37,275 nucleotides of DNA from Anaerolineae bacterium (GTDB taxonomy: Bacteria > Chloroflexota > Anaerolineae > B4-G1), in NCBI GenBank assembly GCA_016783285.1, contig JADHWW010000111.1:1-37275 (forward strand), read 5' to 3'. A program made the translations under genes and the position numbers. The notes under the pieces are model-generated. The model was not told the DNA's origin and did no database searches. It saw only the letters and a program-made list of their open reading frames with translations. Positions 25,286-32,640 of the stretch are shown here, piece after piece. Within the stretch, counting starts at the first letter, position 1. Every line of letters begins with the position of its first letter.

Positions 25286-25966
25286 CTACTTCTCTGGTAC
25301 CTGGAAACAGTAGCCCGCGCGACGGACCGTGCGCAGATATACTGGCGATTTGGGATCTTCCTCAATCGCCTTGCGCACCCAATGGACGTGGACGTCTAGG
25401 GTGCGTGTGTCATCTATGTAGTCAGTTTCCCATACCTGTTTCATCAAGAAGACCCGACTCAAAACCTCGCCTGGATGGCGCATAAAGACCTCGAGTAGGC
25501 GGGTCTGTCTGGGGGTGAGGTGGCTTTCGCGCTTACCTCGAATAACATATCGTTGCTTGAAGTTGAGGACTATATCGCCTGCCCGGAGCACCTCGTCATC
25601 GGGTGCAGGTAGCAGTCTGATGATGCGGTTGGCCAGTTTCTTGGCAGAAAACGGATAACGCAGGTATACACGCGCGCCCATGCTGCGGTCAATGTCCTCT
25701 CCCTCCGGCAGCAACATCAGCACCGGGACTTCGAGCGCGGCATCCTGCAAGGTGTTGCAGAAACGGCGGCTGCTGAAGCGCAGCGAGGGGGAGTCCAACA
25801 CGATCACTGTCGGGTGCGCTTCTTGTACTTTGGCCCAGGCCTCCCTTCGCGTGCGGGCTGTGACGACGTGGTATCCTTGGTCATTGAGGACTGGAGCCAG
25901 GCGCTCTGCCGTGGGTTTTCTTCCCTCAACGAGCAGGATGGTGTAAACTGGCGTCATTTGCTGCAT
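25286..25966 (-). CDS. OmpR-type response regulator with degenerate receiver
   Basis: 226 residues: an N-terminal receiver (about 1-120) and a winged-helix DNA-binding domain (about 130-222, with LTPRQTRLLEVFMRHPGEVL and DVHVHWVRKAIEEDP). The receiver keeps the phospho-acceptor Asp (VIVLDSPS, residue 58) but lacks the acidic pair (LLVEG where VVDD is usual) and the conserved Lys (YLRYPF where TKPF is usual). It may therefore not be controlled by ordinary phosphorylation. No histidine kinase is nearby. Two start codons are possible (25966 and 25957) after AAGGAG. It has its own consensus promoter and lies directly upstream of the rpsB operon on the same strand. Confidence 0.85.
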   Translation of the reverse strand: MQQMTPVYTILLVEGRKPTAERLAPVLNDQGYHVVTARTRREAWAKVQEAHPTVIVLDSPSLRFSSRRFCNTLQDAALEVPVLMLLPEGEDIDRSMGARVYLRYPFSAKKLANRIIRLLPAPDDEVLRAGDIVLNFKQRYVIRGKRESHLTPRQTRLLEVFMRHPGEVLSRVFLMKQVWETDYIDDTRTLDVHVHWVRKAIEEDPKSPVYLRTVRRAGYCFQVPEK

Positions 25967-26010
25967 TCTCCTTCTTATTTCCGCCTGTGCTATGCCACGG
26001 GGTGGATTGC

Positions 26011-26039
26011 ATTATACTTCATCCTGTCGCTGGGGGCAA
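26011..26039 (-). promoter_or_regulatory. Promoter of the response-regulator gene
   Basis: TTGCCC (26039-26034), 17-base spacer, TATAAT (26016-26011), 45 bases ahead of the start codon. Confidence 0.7.
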
Positions 26040-26110
26040 GTCCGCGCGGAGAAGTATAGACTAAAGGGTGATACTTGTCAGTGCGATTGGCTGCTGCGTG
26101 GCCGGGACAC

Positions 26111-26139
26111 TTGACAGTTTTGTTTAAGTGCCCTAAACT
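26111..26139 (+). promoter_or_regulatory. Promoter of the glycosidase/ligase fusion gene
   Basis: TTGACA (26111-26116), 17-base spacer, TAAACT (26134-26139), 40 bases ahead of the TTG start; divergent from the regulator promoter at 26011-26039. Confidence 0.65.
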
Positions 26140-26178
26140 AGCGACCTGAAGAGTGCGAGTATGCAGTGAGGACTGGCA

Positions 26179-29100
26179 TTGAAACGTTCACTAGACCAAC
26201 GGATGGCTGATTTGCCGTTGCGCGTGTTTCGCCTGCTCCTGTGGCTCTCCGGGCTGCTCGCCGTCGCCCTGGCCGTGCAGCCCATCGTTGTGGCCCACCG
26301 GACCCGCACTCGGGGCCTTCCCGGCGATTTCCCCGCCCCCGTGACCGGGGCCGACGTGCCCATCCTTGGCGTCAATGTCGCGCTGGAGCAGTATGATGGC
26401 GAGGAACTGGAAGACGCCCTGGGCCGTATTGCTGAGGGGGGCTTTGTCTGGGTGCGCCAGTCCTTTTACTGGAGCCAGATTGAGCCGCAGCCGGGCCGCT
26501 TTGACTGGGCGGTCCCCGACCGTGTCCTGGGTGCGCTGGCCCGTCACCCCCAGCTGCGGCTGGTGGCTGTCCTCGACGACACCAGGGAAGAGATCACCAC
26601 GCCCCTACTTCCGCCCTCTGATCCTGATCGCTTCGCCGGTTTCGCTCACGGCTTTGCCGCCCGCTACGGCGCGCAGGTGGACACCTATCAGGTTTGGGAC
26701 GAACCGAATCTGGCGGACCACTGGGGCGGTGGCCCGGTCAACCCGCCCGCCTACGCCGACCTGCTGGCTCGCACCGCGCGCGCAGTCCGCGCCGCCGATC
26801 CCGATGCCCGTATCCTCCTGGCCGGCCTGGCCCCCACTGTCGAGACCGGGCCTCAGAACCTGAGCGATGTGCGCTACCTGGAGCAACTCTATCAGGCGGG
26901 GGCGGCTCCCTACTTCGACGTCGTGGTCGGCAAACCCTACGGCTTCGACACCGGTCCCGATGACCGTCGCGCCGACGAACCGGTGTTGAACTTCTCGCGG
27001 TTGCTCCTGCTGCGGGAGGTGATGGTTGAGTATGACGACGCGGGCAAAGCGATCTGGGCCAGCCATTGGGGGTGGAACGCGCTATCGCCGGGCTGGATAG
27101 GTATGACCTCTTTGTGGGGTCAGACGGACGAATCGACCCAGGCAGCCCGTACCGTTGCGGCGCTGGAGCGGGCGCGGGCTGAGTGGCCCTGGGTCGGCGC
27201 GTTGATCCTGGAGCACTTCCAGCCCGCCGCCGAGTCCGGTGATCCGCGCTGGGGCTTCGCGTTGGTGGGGCCTGACTCCGTCCCTCGCCCGGTCTACGAC
27301 GCGGTGGCCGCCTGGGCTGATGCGCTTCCTGACGCTGCTCCGGTCGGCGGCTACCCGGCGCTCAATCCCTGGGCGACCTACGGGGACACCTGGCGCGTGG
27401 GGCCGCTGGGCGCCGACGTCGGCCGTTCGGCAGCGCTCACGACGGGTTCCGACGGCGACCGGGCCTTGTTTCGTTTCGACGGGCCATCCGTCGCGCTGAC
27501 GGTGCGGCGGGGGCCGTACCGCGCATTTCTCTACGTTGCGGTGGATGGCGCGCCGGCCAACCGGCTGCCACGGGACAGGGTGGGCCGCGCTTACGTCGTG
27601 CTCTACGACAACGTTCTCACCCTCGCAACCGTTCCACTGGCGACCGGTCTCCCCCTCGGTCCGCACACCGTCGAGGTCGTGGCCGAGGGTGGGCAGGGCC
27701 AGTGGGCGTTGGTGGATTGGCGGGTGGGGGCGGAGCCGGTCCGCGACGGCACCGACTGGAAGATGGCGGGGCTGGCCGTGGCAGGGCTGGTGCTGGTGGC
27801 TCTGCTGGTGCGCGAAACGCGGCGGGTGGAGTGGAGGGCGCTGGTAGCCTTAAGGCCACTGGGGCGGGCGTTCCTCGGCTGGCCCGAGTGGACACAGGTG
27901 GCGCTGGTTGTGGGACTGACCGGTCTATTCTGGGCCACCGCCGGAGCCAGTTGGGGGCGGGATCTTTCCTCTACTCCCTACTCCCTACTCCCTACTCCTT
28001 GCTTCGTTCTAAGCCTGCTGACACTGCCTGTGCTGGCCGCGTTTTTCGCGCTGCGACCCGACCTGGGGTTACCGCTGGTCGCCTTCTCCGCGCCATTCTA
28101 CTTATGCCCCGAGCGTATGCTCTACCAGGCGCTCAGTTTGCCGGAGGTGCTGGTGGTGCTGTGTGGGGTGGGGGTGGTGATGGGGGGGAGACAAAGGGAC
28201 GGGGGGACAAGGGGACAGGGGGACGGGGGGACGGGGAGGCTGGGGAGCAGAGGAGGAATACTTACTCCTCTCGACTGGGCTGTCGTGCTGCTGGTGGTGG
28301 CGGCGGTGGTGGCTGGCCTGGCAGCCACCGATCGATGGGCGGCAGTCTTTGAATTGCGGACCGTCTTCTTGCTCCCGGCGCTCTGTTATGCGCTGCTGCG
28401 GCTGGCCCGCCTGGACGGTCAGGCCAGATGGCGGATTGTGGATGGCTGGGTTCTGGGCTCCGTCGGTGTGGCGCTTATCGGTCTGGTGCAGTACGCGCTG
28501 GGTCGCAACGTCGTCGTCGCCGAGGGAGGGCTGCCGCGCTTGCAGAGCGTCTACCACTCGCCCAACAACGTTGGGCTGTACCTGGGGCGTGTGTGGCCGC
28601 TCCTGGTGGTCGTTGGGCTGTGGGAGAGGCGGGGGCGCCGCCGGACGCTCTACGCGCTGGCGCTGGTCGTGGTGACGCTGGCGCTGGTGCTCAGTTTTTC
28701 GCGGGGGGCGCTGCTGTTAGCGCTGCCGGCGGCGCTGTTGGTGATGGGCTGGCGTGCGGGGGTGGAGGCGCAGTCACCGCGCCCCTACCGCTGGGTCGTG
28801 CTGGCGTTCGTCGTGGCCGGTGCACTGCTGCTGGTCCCGCTCCTGCACGTGCCGCGCTTTGCCTCGATGTTCGACCTGCGGCAGGGAAGCACCTTCTTCC
28901 GGCTGGAACTGTGGCGCAGCAGCCTGGCGCTCATTCGCGAGCATCCCTGGTTCGGCATCGGACCGGGCAATTTCCAGGCTGCCTATCGCACCCGCTATGT
29001 TCTCCCCTCCGCCTGGCAGGAGTTCAATCTGGAGCACCCCCATAACGTCTACCTGGACCACTGGACGCGGCTGGGGATTCTCGGCCTCCTGGCGGGGGTG

Positions 29101-29355
29101 GCTGTGCAGGTGGCCTTCTGGCAGACCATTCTTCGAGACTCTGAGCCCTCGTCCCCGAGGGCGCCGTGGGCAGGGAGGTCACGCTGGCGACGATTGCTCG
29201 CTGCGTGGGGGGGCCCTGTCACGGGGGCTGCGAGCATTTCTATCGGTTTGGCGGGCAGCATGGCCGCGTTGCTGGCCCACGGCCTGGTGGACAATACGTT
29301 GTTTTTTCCCGACCTGGCGTTGGTCTTCTTCCTGACGTTGGCACTGGCGCAATAA
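26179..29355 (+). CDS. Glycosidase-like domain fused to O-antigen ligase/polymerase
   Basis: 1058 residues. After a signal-anchor helix (about 17-38), residues about 60-390 form a glycoside-hydrolase-like barrel: RQSFYWSQIEPQPGRFDW, and WDEPNL (about 174-179), where E is the acid/base in GH5/GH39-type enzymes. The expected nucleophile strand reads IWASHWGWN, with His where Glu is usual, so activity is doubtful. A beta-rich domain follows (about 400-525), then some ten membrane helices with O-antigen-ligase features: SFSRGALL, FGIGPGNF and HPHNVYLDHWTRLG. This suggests a membrane protein that joins or polymerises surface polysaccharide and also binds glycan outside. TTG 26179 is the start (GAGG upstream); ATG 26203 is an alternative. 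Three low-complexity or repeat insertions lie in loops. Confidence 0.75.
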   Translation: MKRSLDQRMADLPLRVFRLLLWLSGLLAVALAVQPIVVAHRTRTRGLPGDFPAPVTGADVPILGVNVALEQYDGEELEDALGRIAEGGFVWVRQSFYWSQIEPQPGRFDWAVPDRVLGALARHPQLRLVAVLDDTREEITTPLLPPSDPDRFAGFAHGFAARYGAQVDTYQVWDEPNLADHWGGGPVNPPAYADLLARTARAVRAADPDARILLAGLAPTVETGPQNLSDVRYLEQLYQAGAAPYFDVVVGKPYGFDTGPDDRRADEPVLNFSRLLLLREVMVEYDDAGKAIWASHWGWNALSPGWIGMTSLWGQTDESTQAARTVAALERARAEWPWVGALILEHFQPAAESGDPRWGFALVGPDSVPRPVYDAVAAWADALPDAAPVGGYPALNPWATYGDTWRVGPLGADVGRSAALTTGSDGDRALFRFDGPSVALTVRRGPYRAFLYVAVDGAPANRLPRDRVGRAYVVLYDNVLTLATVPLATGLPLGPHTVEVVAEGGQGQWALVDWRVGAEPVRDGTDWKMAGLAVAGLVLVALLVRETRRVEWRALVALRPLGRAFLGWPEWTQVALVVGLTGLFWATAGASWGRDLSSTPYSLLPTPCFVLSLLTLPVLAAFFALRPDLGLPLVAFSAPFYLCPERMLYQALSLPEVLVVLCGVGVVMGGRQRDGGTRGQGDGGTGRLGSRGGILTPLDWAVVLLVVAAVVAGLAATDRWAAVFELRTVFLLPALCYALLRLARLDGQARWRIVDGWVLGSVGVALIGLVQYALGRNVVVAEGGLPRLQSVYHSPNNVGLYLGRVWPLLVVVGLWERRGRRRTLYALALVVVTLALVLSFSRGALLLALPAALLVMGWRAGVEAQSPRPYRWVVLAFVVAGALLLVPLLHVPRFASMFDLRQGSTFFRLELWRSSLALIREHPWFGIGPGNFQAAYRTRYVLPSAWQEFNLEHPHNVYLDHWTRLGILGLLAGVAVQVAFWQTILRDSEPSSPRAPWAGRSRWRRLLAAWGGPVTGAASISIGLAGSMAALLAHGLVDNTLFFPDLALVFFLTLALAQ
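27843..27859. repeat. GCCTTAAGGC repeat family B, copy 2
   Basis: GGTAGCCTTAAGGCCAC, identical over 17 bases (and CTGG on both sides) to the copy in rpsB; read here as LVALRPLG after the first helix of the ligase half. Confidence 0.8.
27972..27998 (+). repeat. TACTCCC tandem repeat
   Basis: Nearly four 7-base units in tandem, encoding TPYSLLPTP in a loop between membrane helices of the fusion protein. Confidence 0.8.
28161..28246 (+). repeat. G-rich run with GGGGGAC units
   Basis: Numerous runs of 4-7 G (several as GGGGGGAC or GGGGAC units) encode a Gly/Arg/Asp/Thr-rich loop (GTRGQGDGGTG) between membrane helices. The coding strand could form G-quadruplexes; not computed. Confidence 0.7.
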
Positions 29356-29368
29356 CAATTAGAGCAGT

Positions 29369-29391
29369 CCACTGCGAGTACTCGTGGCAGG
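29369..29391. repeat. CGAGTACTCG repeat family C, copy 1
   Basis: CCACTGCGAGTACTCGTGGC lies between the converging ends of the fusion gene and the MATE gene. Other copies at 32544, 32601 and 34291. It could serve as a bidirectional 3'-end hairpin. Confidence 0.75.
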
Positions 29392-30747
29392 TTATACCTG
29401 TTTCAGTTTCCAACGTCCTTGCCGGAAGCGCAACCCCATCAGCGTTGCCTGCAAGATCCAGCTCAGAACCAGAGCGAGCCAGACTCCATCCGCTCTGAGG
29501 CCAACCAGCCGCGAGAGCAGGTATGCCAGGGGAACCTGGATGAGCCACACAGAAATGAGGTTGATGACCATTGGCGAGAATGTGTCGCCTGCCCCCGCTT
29601 GAGCCGCGTCAAATACGTAGTTCAGTGCGAGTCCCAGGTAACCGATGCTGAGCATTCGGATCACGTGTGCACCAATTGAGGAGGTCTCTGCATCGCGGCT
29701 GAGTGTCGCCATAACCTGCGGGGCGAAGAGCGCCAGCAGCCCAAGAATGCACCCGCCGACCAGCGTCGCTGCGCGGGCGATGAGACTGACCGAACGTGTG
29801 GCCCGTTCAGGCTGCGCCGCGCCCAGGTTCTGACCCACCATTGCCGGTGTGGCACGGGACAACCCCATGCTCGGAATCAGAGCGAAGTCAGAGATGCGCC
29901 TGGCAATCACCCACGCGGCCAGCGTCGGCGCACCATACGAGGAGACCAGGCGGGTAAGGTACGACATTGCCAGGTTGGGAGTGCCGCGCTGTAGAATGGC
30001 GGGCAGCGCGATGGGCAGGATGCGCCCCATCATCGGGAAATCCAACCGCAGATGGCGCAGGTCCAGGCGCACAGGTAGCCTTAAGGCCACAGGTGCTCGA
30101 CCGCTGACGAGTAGGCTCAATCCCCAGAGCATCCCTACCCCATTTGAGCCGACCAACGCCAGCGCGGCCCCCTCCAGGCCCAGCCAACTCACCAGCAGTG
30201 GTTCCGCGACGAGCAGGGTCCCCGTGCTTAAAAGCGTCATACCCAGCATCACTTGGGGAGCACCGGCGGCGTTGAGCATAAATCCGACGCTAGGTACCAT
30301 CTCCATCGCGATCAAGCCGGCGAAGATGATGCGCGCGTAGCGCAAAGCCAACGGCAGCGTGGCGCCATTGGCACCGGCAAGCACCAGCAGGGGCCGGGCA
30401 AAGATCACGCCGAAAAGCCCCAGGCTGCCGGAAGCCGTGATCATCAGAATGACCGCCTGAAGCACTGCCAGGTTGGCCTTGTCCTGGTCTTTGGCCCCGA
30501 CGTAACGGGACACCACTGCTCCGCTGCCGAGGCTCAGTGCCATCAGAACGCTGATCATTGTAAGGCGTACTGACATAGTTAGCCCTGCAGCGGCCTGCGC
30601 GTCACGGCCAAGTTGGCCTAGCCAGATGGTGTCGTAGAGGTTGGGTAACATGAACAGCATCTGGCTGATGGTAATGGGTCGAGCCAGGTGCCAGATGTTG
30701 CGAGCCAGACTGCCCTGGGTGACGTCATGCTGAGCCTTGGGTCTCAT
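29392..30747 (-). CDS. MATE-family efflux transporter
   Basis: 451 residues with about twelve membrane helices in two similar halves. MATE proteins export drugs or cations in exchange for H+ or Na+. Seen: LARPITISQMLFMLPNLYDT with the first-helix pattern, DTIWLGQLG, SLGSGAVVSRYVGAKD in half one and RATPAMVGQNLGAAQPERA in half two. A family B repeat adds APVALRLP in the loop between halves (30074-30090). It ends one base after the family C palindrome. Confidence 0.9.
   Translation of the reverse strand: MRPKAQHDVTQGSLARNIWHLARPITISQMLFMLPNLYDTIWLGQLGRDAQAAAGLTMSVRLTMISVLMALSLGSGAVVSRYVGAKDQDKANLAVLQAVILMITASGSLGLFGVIFARPLLVLAGANGATLPLALRYARIIFAGLIAMEMVPSVGFMLNAAGAPQVMLGMTLLSTGTLLVAEPLLVSWLGLEGAALALVGSNGVGMLWGLSLLVSGRAPVALRLPVRLDLRHLRLDFPMMGRILPIALPAILQRGTPNLAMSYLTRLVSSYGAPTLAAWVIARRISDFALIPSMGLSRATPAMVGQNLGAAQPERATRSVSLIARAATLVGGCILGLLALFAPQVMATLSRDAETSSIGAHVIRMLSIGYLGLALNYVFDAAQAGAGDTFSPMVINLISVWLIQVPLAYLLSRLVGLRADGVWLALVLSWILQATLMGLRFRQGRWKLKQV
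30074..30090. repeat. GCCTTAAGGC repeat family B, copy 3 (in MATE gene)
   Basis: GGTAGCCTTAAGGCCAC, identical over 17 bases to copies 1 and 2; falls in the cytoplasmic loop joining the two halves of the transporter. Confidence 0.8.
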
Positions 30748-30786
30748 ATTGGATGTGCCATGATCTGTTCCAGTTCAGGGGCGATG

Positions 30787-31254
30787 CTAGAGGTACGGTT
30801 GCAGCAGGCTCAGGATTTTGGTCAGCGGCGCGACGTCGTCCTCGCCAAACTGCGCGGGTTTGTCTGAGTCGATGTCCAGCACCGCGATCACTCGGTCCTC
30901 CTTAATCACCGGCAGGGCAATCTCGCTTTTGGAGCGAGAATCGCAGGCGATGTGCCCAGGGAACTGCTCGATGTCTGGCACGACCACCGGTTGCCGGGTC
31001 CGGGCGCAGTGCAGGCAGACACCGCGATCCCGCAGCACCTGGCAGGCGACAGGCCCCTGGTAAGGCCCCACGTGCAATTCGTCCGCATTGACCACGAAGT
31101 AGAAGCCCGTCCAGAAGTGGTGGGACATCTTGTGGTGCAACACGGCGCATACAGTCGCCATCGCCGCGACCAGGTTGGGCGATTTCCCTTCGATCAGGCC
31201 TTCCAATTGCGCGTAGATGCGTTGGTAACGGGCGGGTCTTTTCGGATCAATCAC
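30787..31254 (-). CDS. msrC: Free methionine-(R)-sulfoxide reductase (GAF domain)
   Basis: 155 residues forming one GAF domain. The fRMsr family reduces free Met-R-sulfoxide with three cysteines. They are present as C71 (PVACQV), C80 (RGVC) and C104 (GHIACDSRS), with GPYQGP, VVPDIEQFPGH and SKSEIALPV of the family; the spacing from C71 to C80 is one shorter than in E. coli as I recall it. C83 is extra. Start is GTG 31254. A general GAF sensor is the alternative but the cysteine pattern argues against it. Confidence 0.85.
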   Translation of the reverse strand: MIDPKRPARYQRIYAQLEGLIEGKSPNLVAAMATVCAVLHHKMSHHFWTGFYFVVNADELHVGPYQGPVACQVLRDRGVCLHCARTRQPVVVPDIEQFPGHIACDSRSKSEIALPVIKEDRVIAVLDIDSDKPAQFGEDDVAPLTKILSLLQPYL

Positions 31255-31286
31255 AGGTGTGTACCCCTTTAGGTGTTCCGAGGCGT

Positions 31287-31400
31287 GCTGTCAACGGATT
31301 TCTGGAACGGATTGAACGGATAATCATCCCCACGGCGCGAGACCTTCTCTCTGCCCCGAGTCCCAATCCGTTTAATCCGCTCCCCGAATCCGTTGACAGC
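31287..31400. repeat. 114-bp inverted-repeat element with AACGGATT units
   Basis: The 14 bases GCTGTCAACGGATT (31287-31300) recur inverted, without mismatch, at 31387-31400. Inside, AACGGATT-type units repeat in both orientations. It fills the gap between the reductase genes and contains no ORF of its own; it looks like a small non-autonomous repeat. Confidence 0.75.
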
Positions 31401-31417
31401 TCCCCTCCCTGTGGTTT

Positions 31418-32296
31418 CTAAGGGCGCAGTCCCCGGTCGCGAGGGGCCCACTCGGTTGGGTTGTCCCAGTCGGCTGCTTTCCAAGGCATCTTGTCCGGCC
31501 GGACCAGCGGGATGATGTCCTTAAAGAAGGCCAACCGCCCCGCGTCGGTCATCGGCGTGAATGATTCGGCAATGCTCAGGTTTTGCTCCAGTTGGGCCAT
31601 GGTCTCCATCCCCACAATCACCGTGCTGACCGGCAGACCAAAGGCGTAACGCAAGGAGCGTTCCACCTCGTGGGTCAGGCTACCCAGCCCCAGCACTTTC
31701 ATACCAATGGTGGCAACTCCTTTGGTGTTGGCGATGGGCAGGAATTCTTCGGCAAAACTGAGGATGAAATGGTCCAGCGCCGAGAGGGCGATGAGCGCGC
31801 TGTCAAAGGGAAAGCGGTTGAGCGCCTCTACCAGGATTTGCGGATTGGTGTGGCCACTGATGCTGATGTAGCGCACCAGTCCCTCCTCGCGGGCCTGCAC
31901 GGCCGCCTCTAGCGCGCCCCCTTTGCCGGTGAAAGCGTCCAGCCGGGCATAATCCCACACGTTGTGCAACCGCCACTCGTTCACGTAATCGGTTTGCAGC
32001 CGGGTCAAGCTCTGCTCCAGTTGACGACGAGCTCCATCGCGGGTTGTATCCCAGGTTTTGGTGGCAATCCACATCTCCGGCCGTCGGTGTTTGACCACCT
32101 TGCCCAGGCGGGTCTCCGCTTGCCCCTGGGAGTAAATCCAGGCGGTATCAAAGTAGCGGATACCGCGGTCTATGGCGGTGTTGACAATTTCAATCGCCTC
32201 TTCTTCTGTGCAGTTATGTTCGTCCACGATCCGTTGCCCGCCAAAGCTTAGGATGGGGAACGATTCTCCGGTTCTGCCAAAAGGTCTAGTCTCCAT
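31418..32296 (-). CDS. Aldo/keto reductase
   Basis: 292 residues of the NADPH-dependent AKR barrel. Seen: GRTGESFPILSFGGQ, RYFDTAWIYSQGQAETRLGK (catalytic Asp and Tyr), ATKTWDTT (Lys), EWRLHNVWDY (His), and SISGHTNPQIL; C-terminal cofactor part VIVGMETMAQLEQNLSIA. Substrate unknown. ATG 32296 follows AGAGGAGG. Its promoter is about 150 bases upstream. Confidence 0.88.
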   Translation of the reverse strand: METRPFGRTGESFPILSFGGQRIVDEHNCTEEEAIEIVNTAIDRGIRYFDTAWIYSQGQAETRLGKVVKHRRPEMWIATKTWDTTRDGARRQLEQSLTRLQTDYVNEWRLHNVWDYARLDAFTGKGGALEAAVQAREEGLVRYISISGHTNPQILVEALNRFPFDSALIALSALDHFILSFAEEFLPIANTKGVATIGMKVLGLGSLTHEVERSLRYAFGLPVSTVIVGMETMAQLEQNLSIAESFTPMTDAGRLAFFKDIIPLVRPDKMPWKAADWDNPTEWAPRDRGLRP

Positions 32297-32446
32297 AGTA
32301 TCCTCCTCTGATGACAAGTCTCACCTGAACGACAAAAACACCCGCTCAACCTTGAAGGTGGACGAGCCTCGCGCTATCATATCCCTGCCGGAGCGCCCAT
32401 CGCCTTGGCTGTGCTCCGGGCTCGGCAAAGCAGTTAGGCTCTAACG

Positions 32447-32475
32447 ATTGTAGCATAGGTGGGCGGGCGGGGCAA
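32447..32475 (-). promoter_or_regulatory. Promoter of the aldo/keto reductase gene
   Basis: TTGCCC (32475-32470), 17-base spacer, TACAAT (32452-32447). It implies a leader of about 145 bases. The 344-base gap 32297-32640 otherwise holds only the repeats at 32544-32626. Confidence 0.55.
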
Positions 32476-32543
32476 ATGGCGAGCCGCTAGTCGCCAGAGG
32501 CTGTGGTCCACAGCGCCGGCCAGGCCGGGCCATGCCAGCTTGG

Positions 32544-32626
32544 CCTGCCGCGAGTACTCGCAGCGGGCCTCGGAGAGGGGCGCAGGGATCGCACCTGCCG
32601 CCTGCCACGAGTACTCGCAGTGGAGG
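32544..32626. repeat. CGAGTACTCG repeat family C, copies 2 and 3
   Basis: Two copies of the palindrome 57 bases apart: CTGCCGCGAGTACTCGCAG (from 32545) and CTGCCACGAGTACTCGCAG (from 32602), just after the end of the ABC transporter operon. Both centre on the 10-base palindrome CGAGTACTCG. Confidence 0.8.
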
Positions 32627-32640
32627 GCGGGGCAAGAGGA

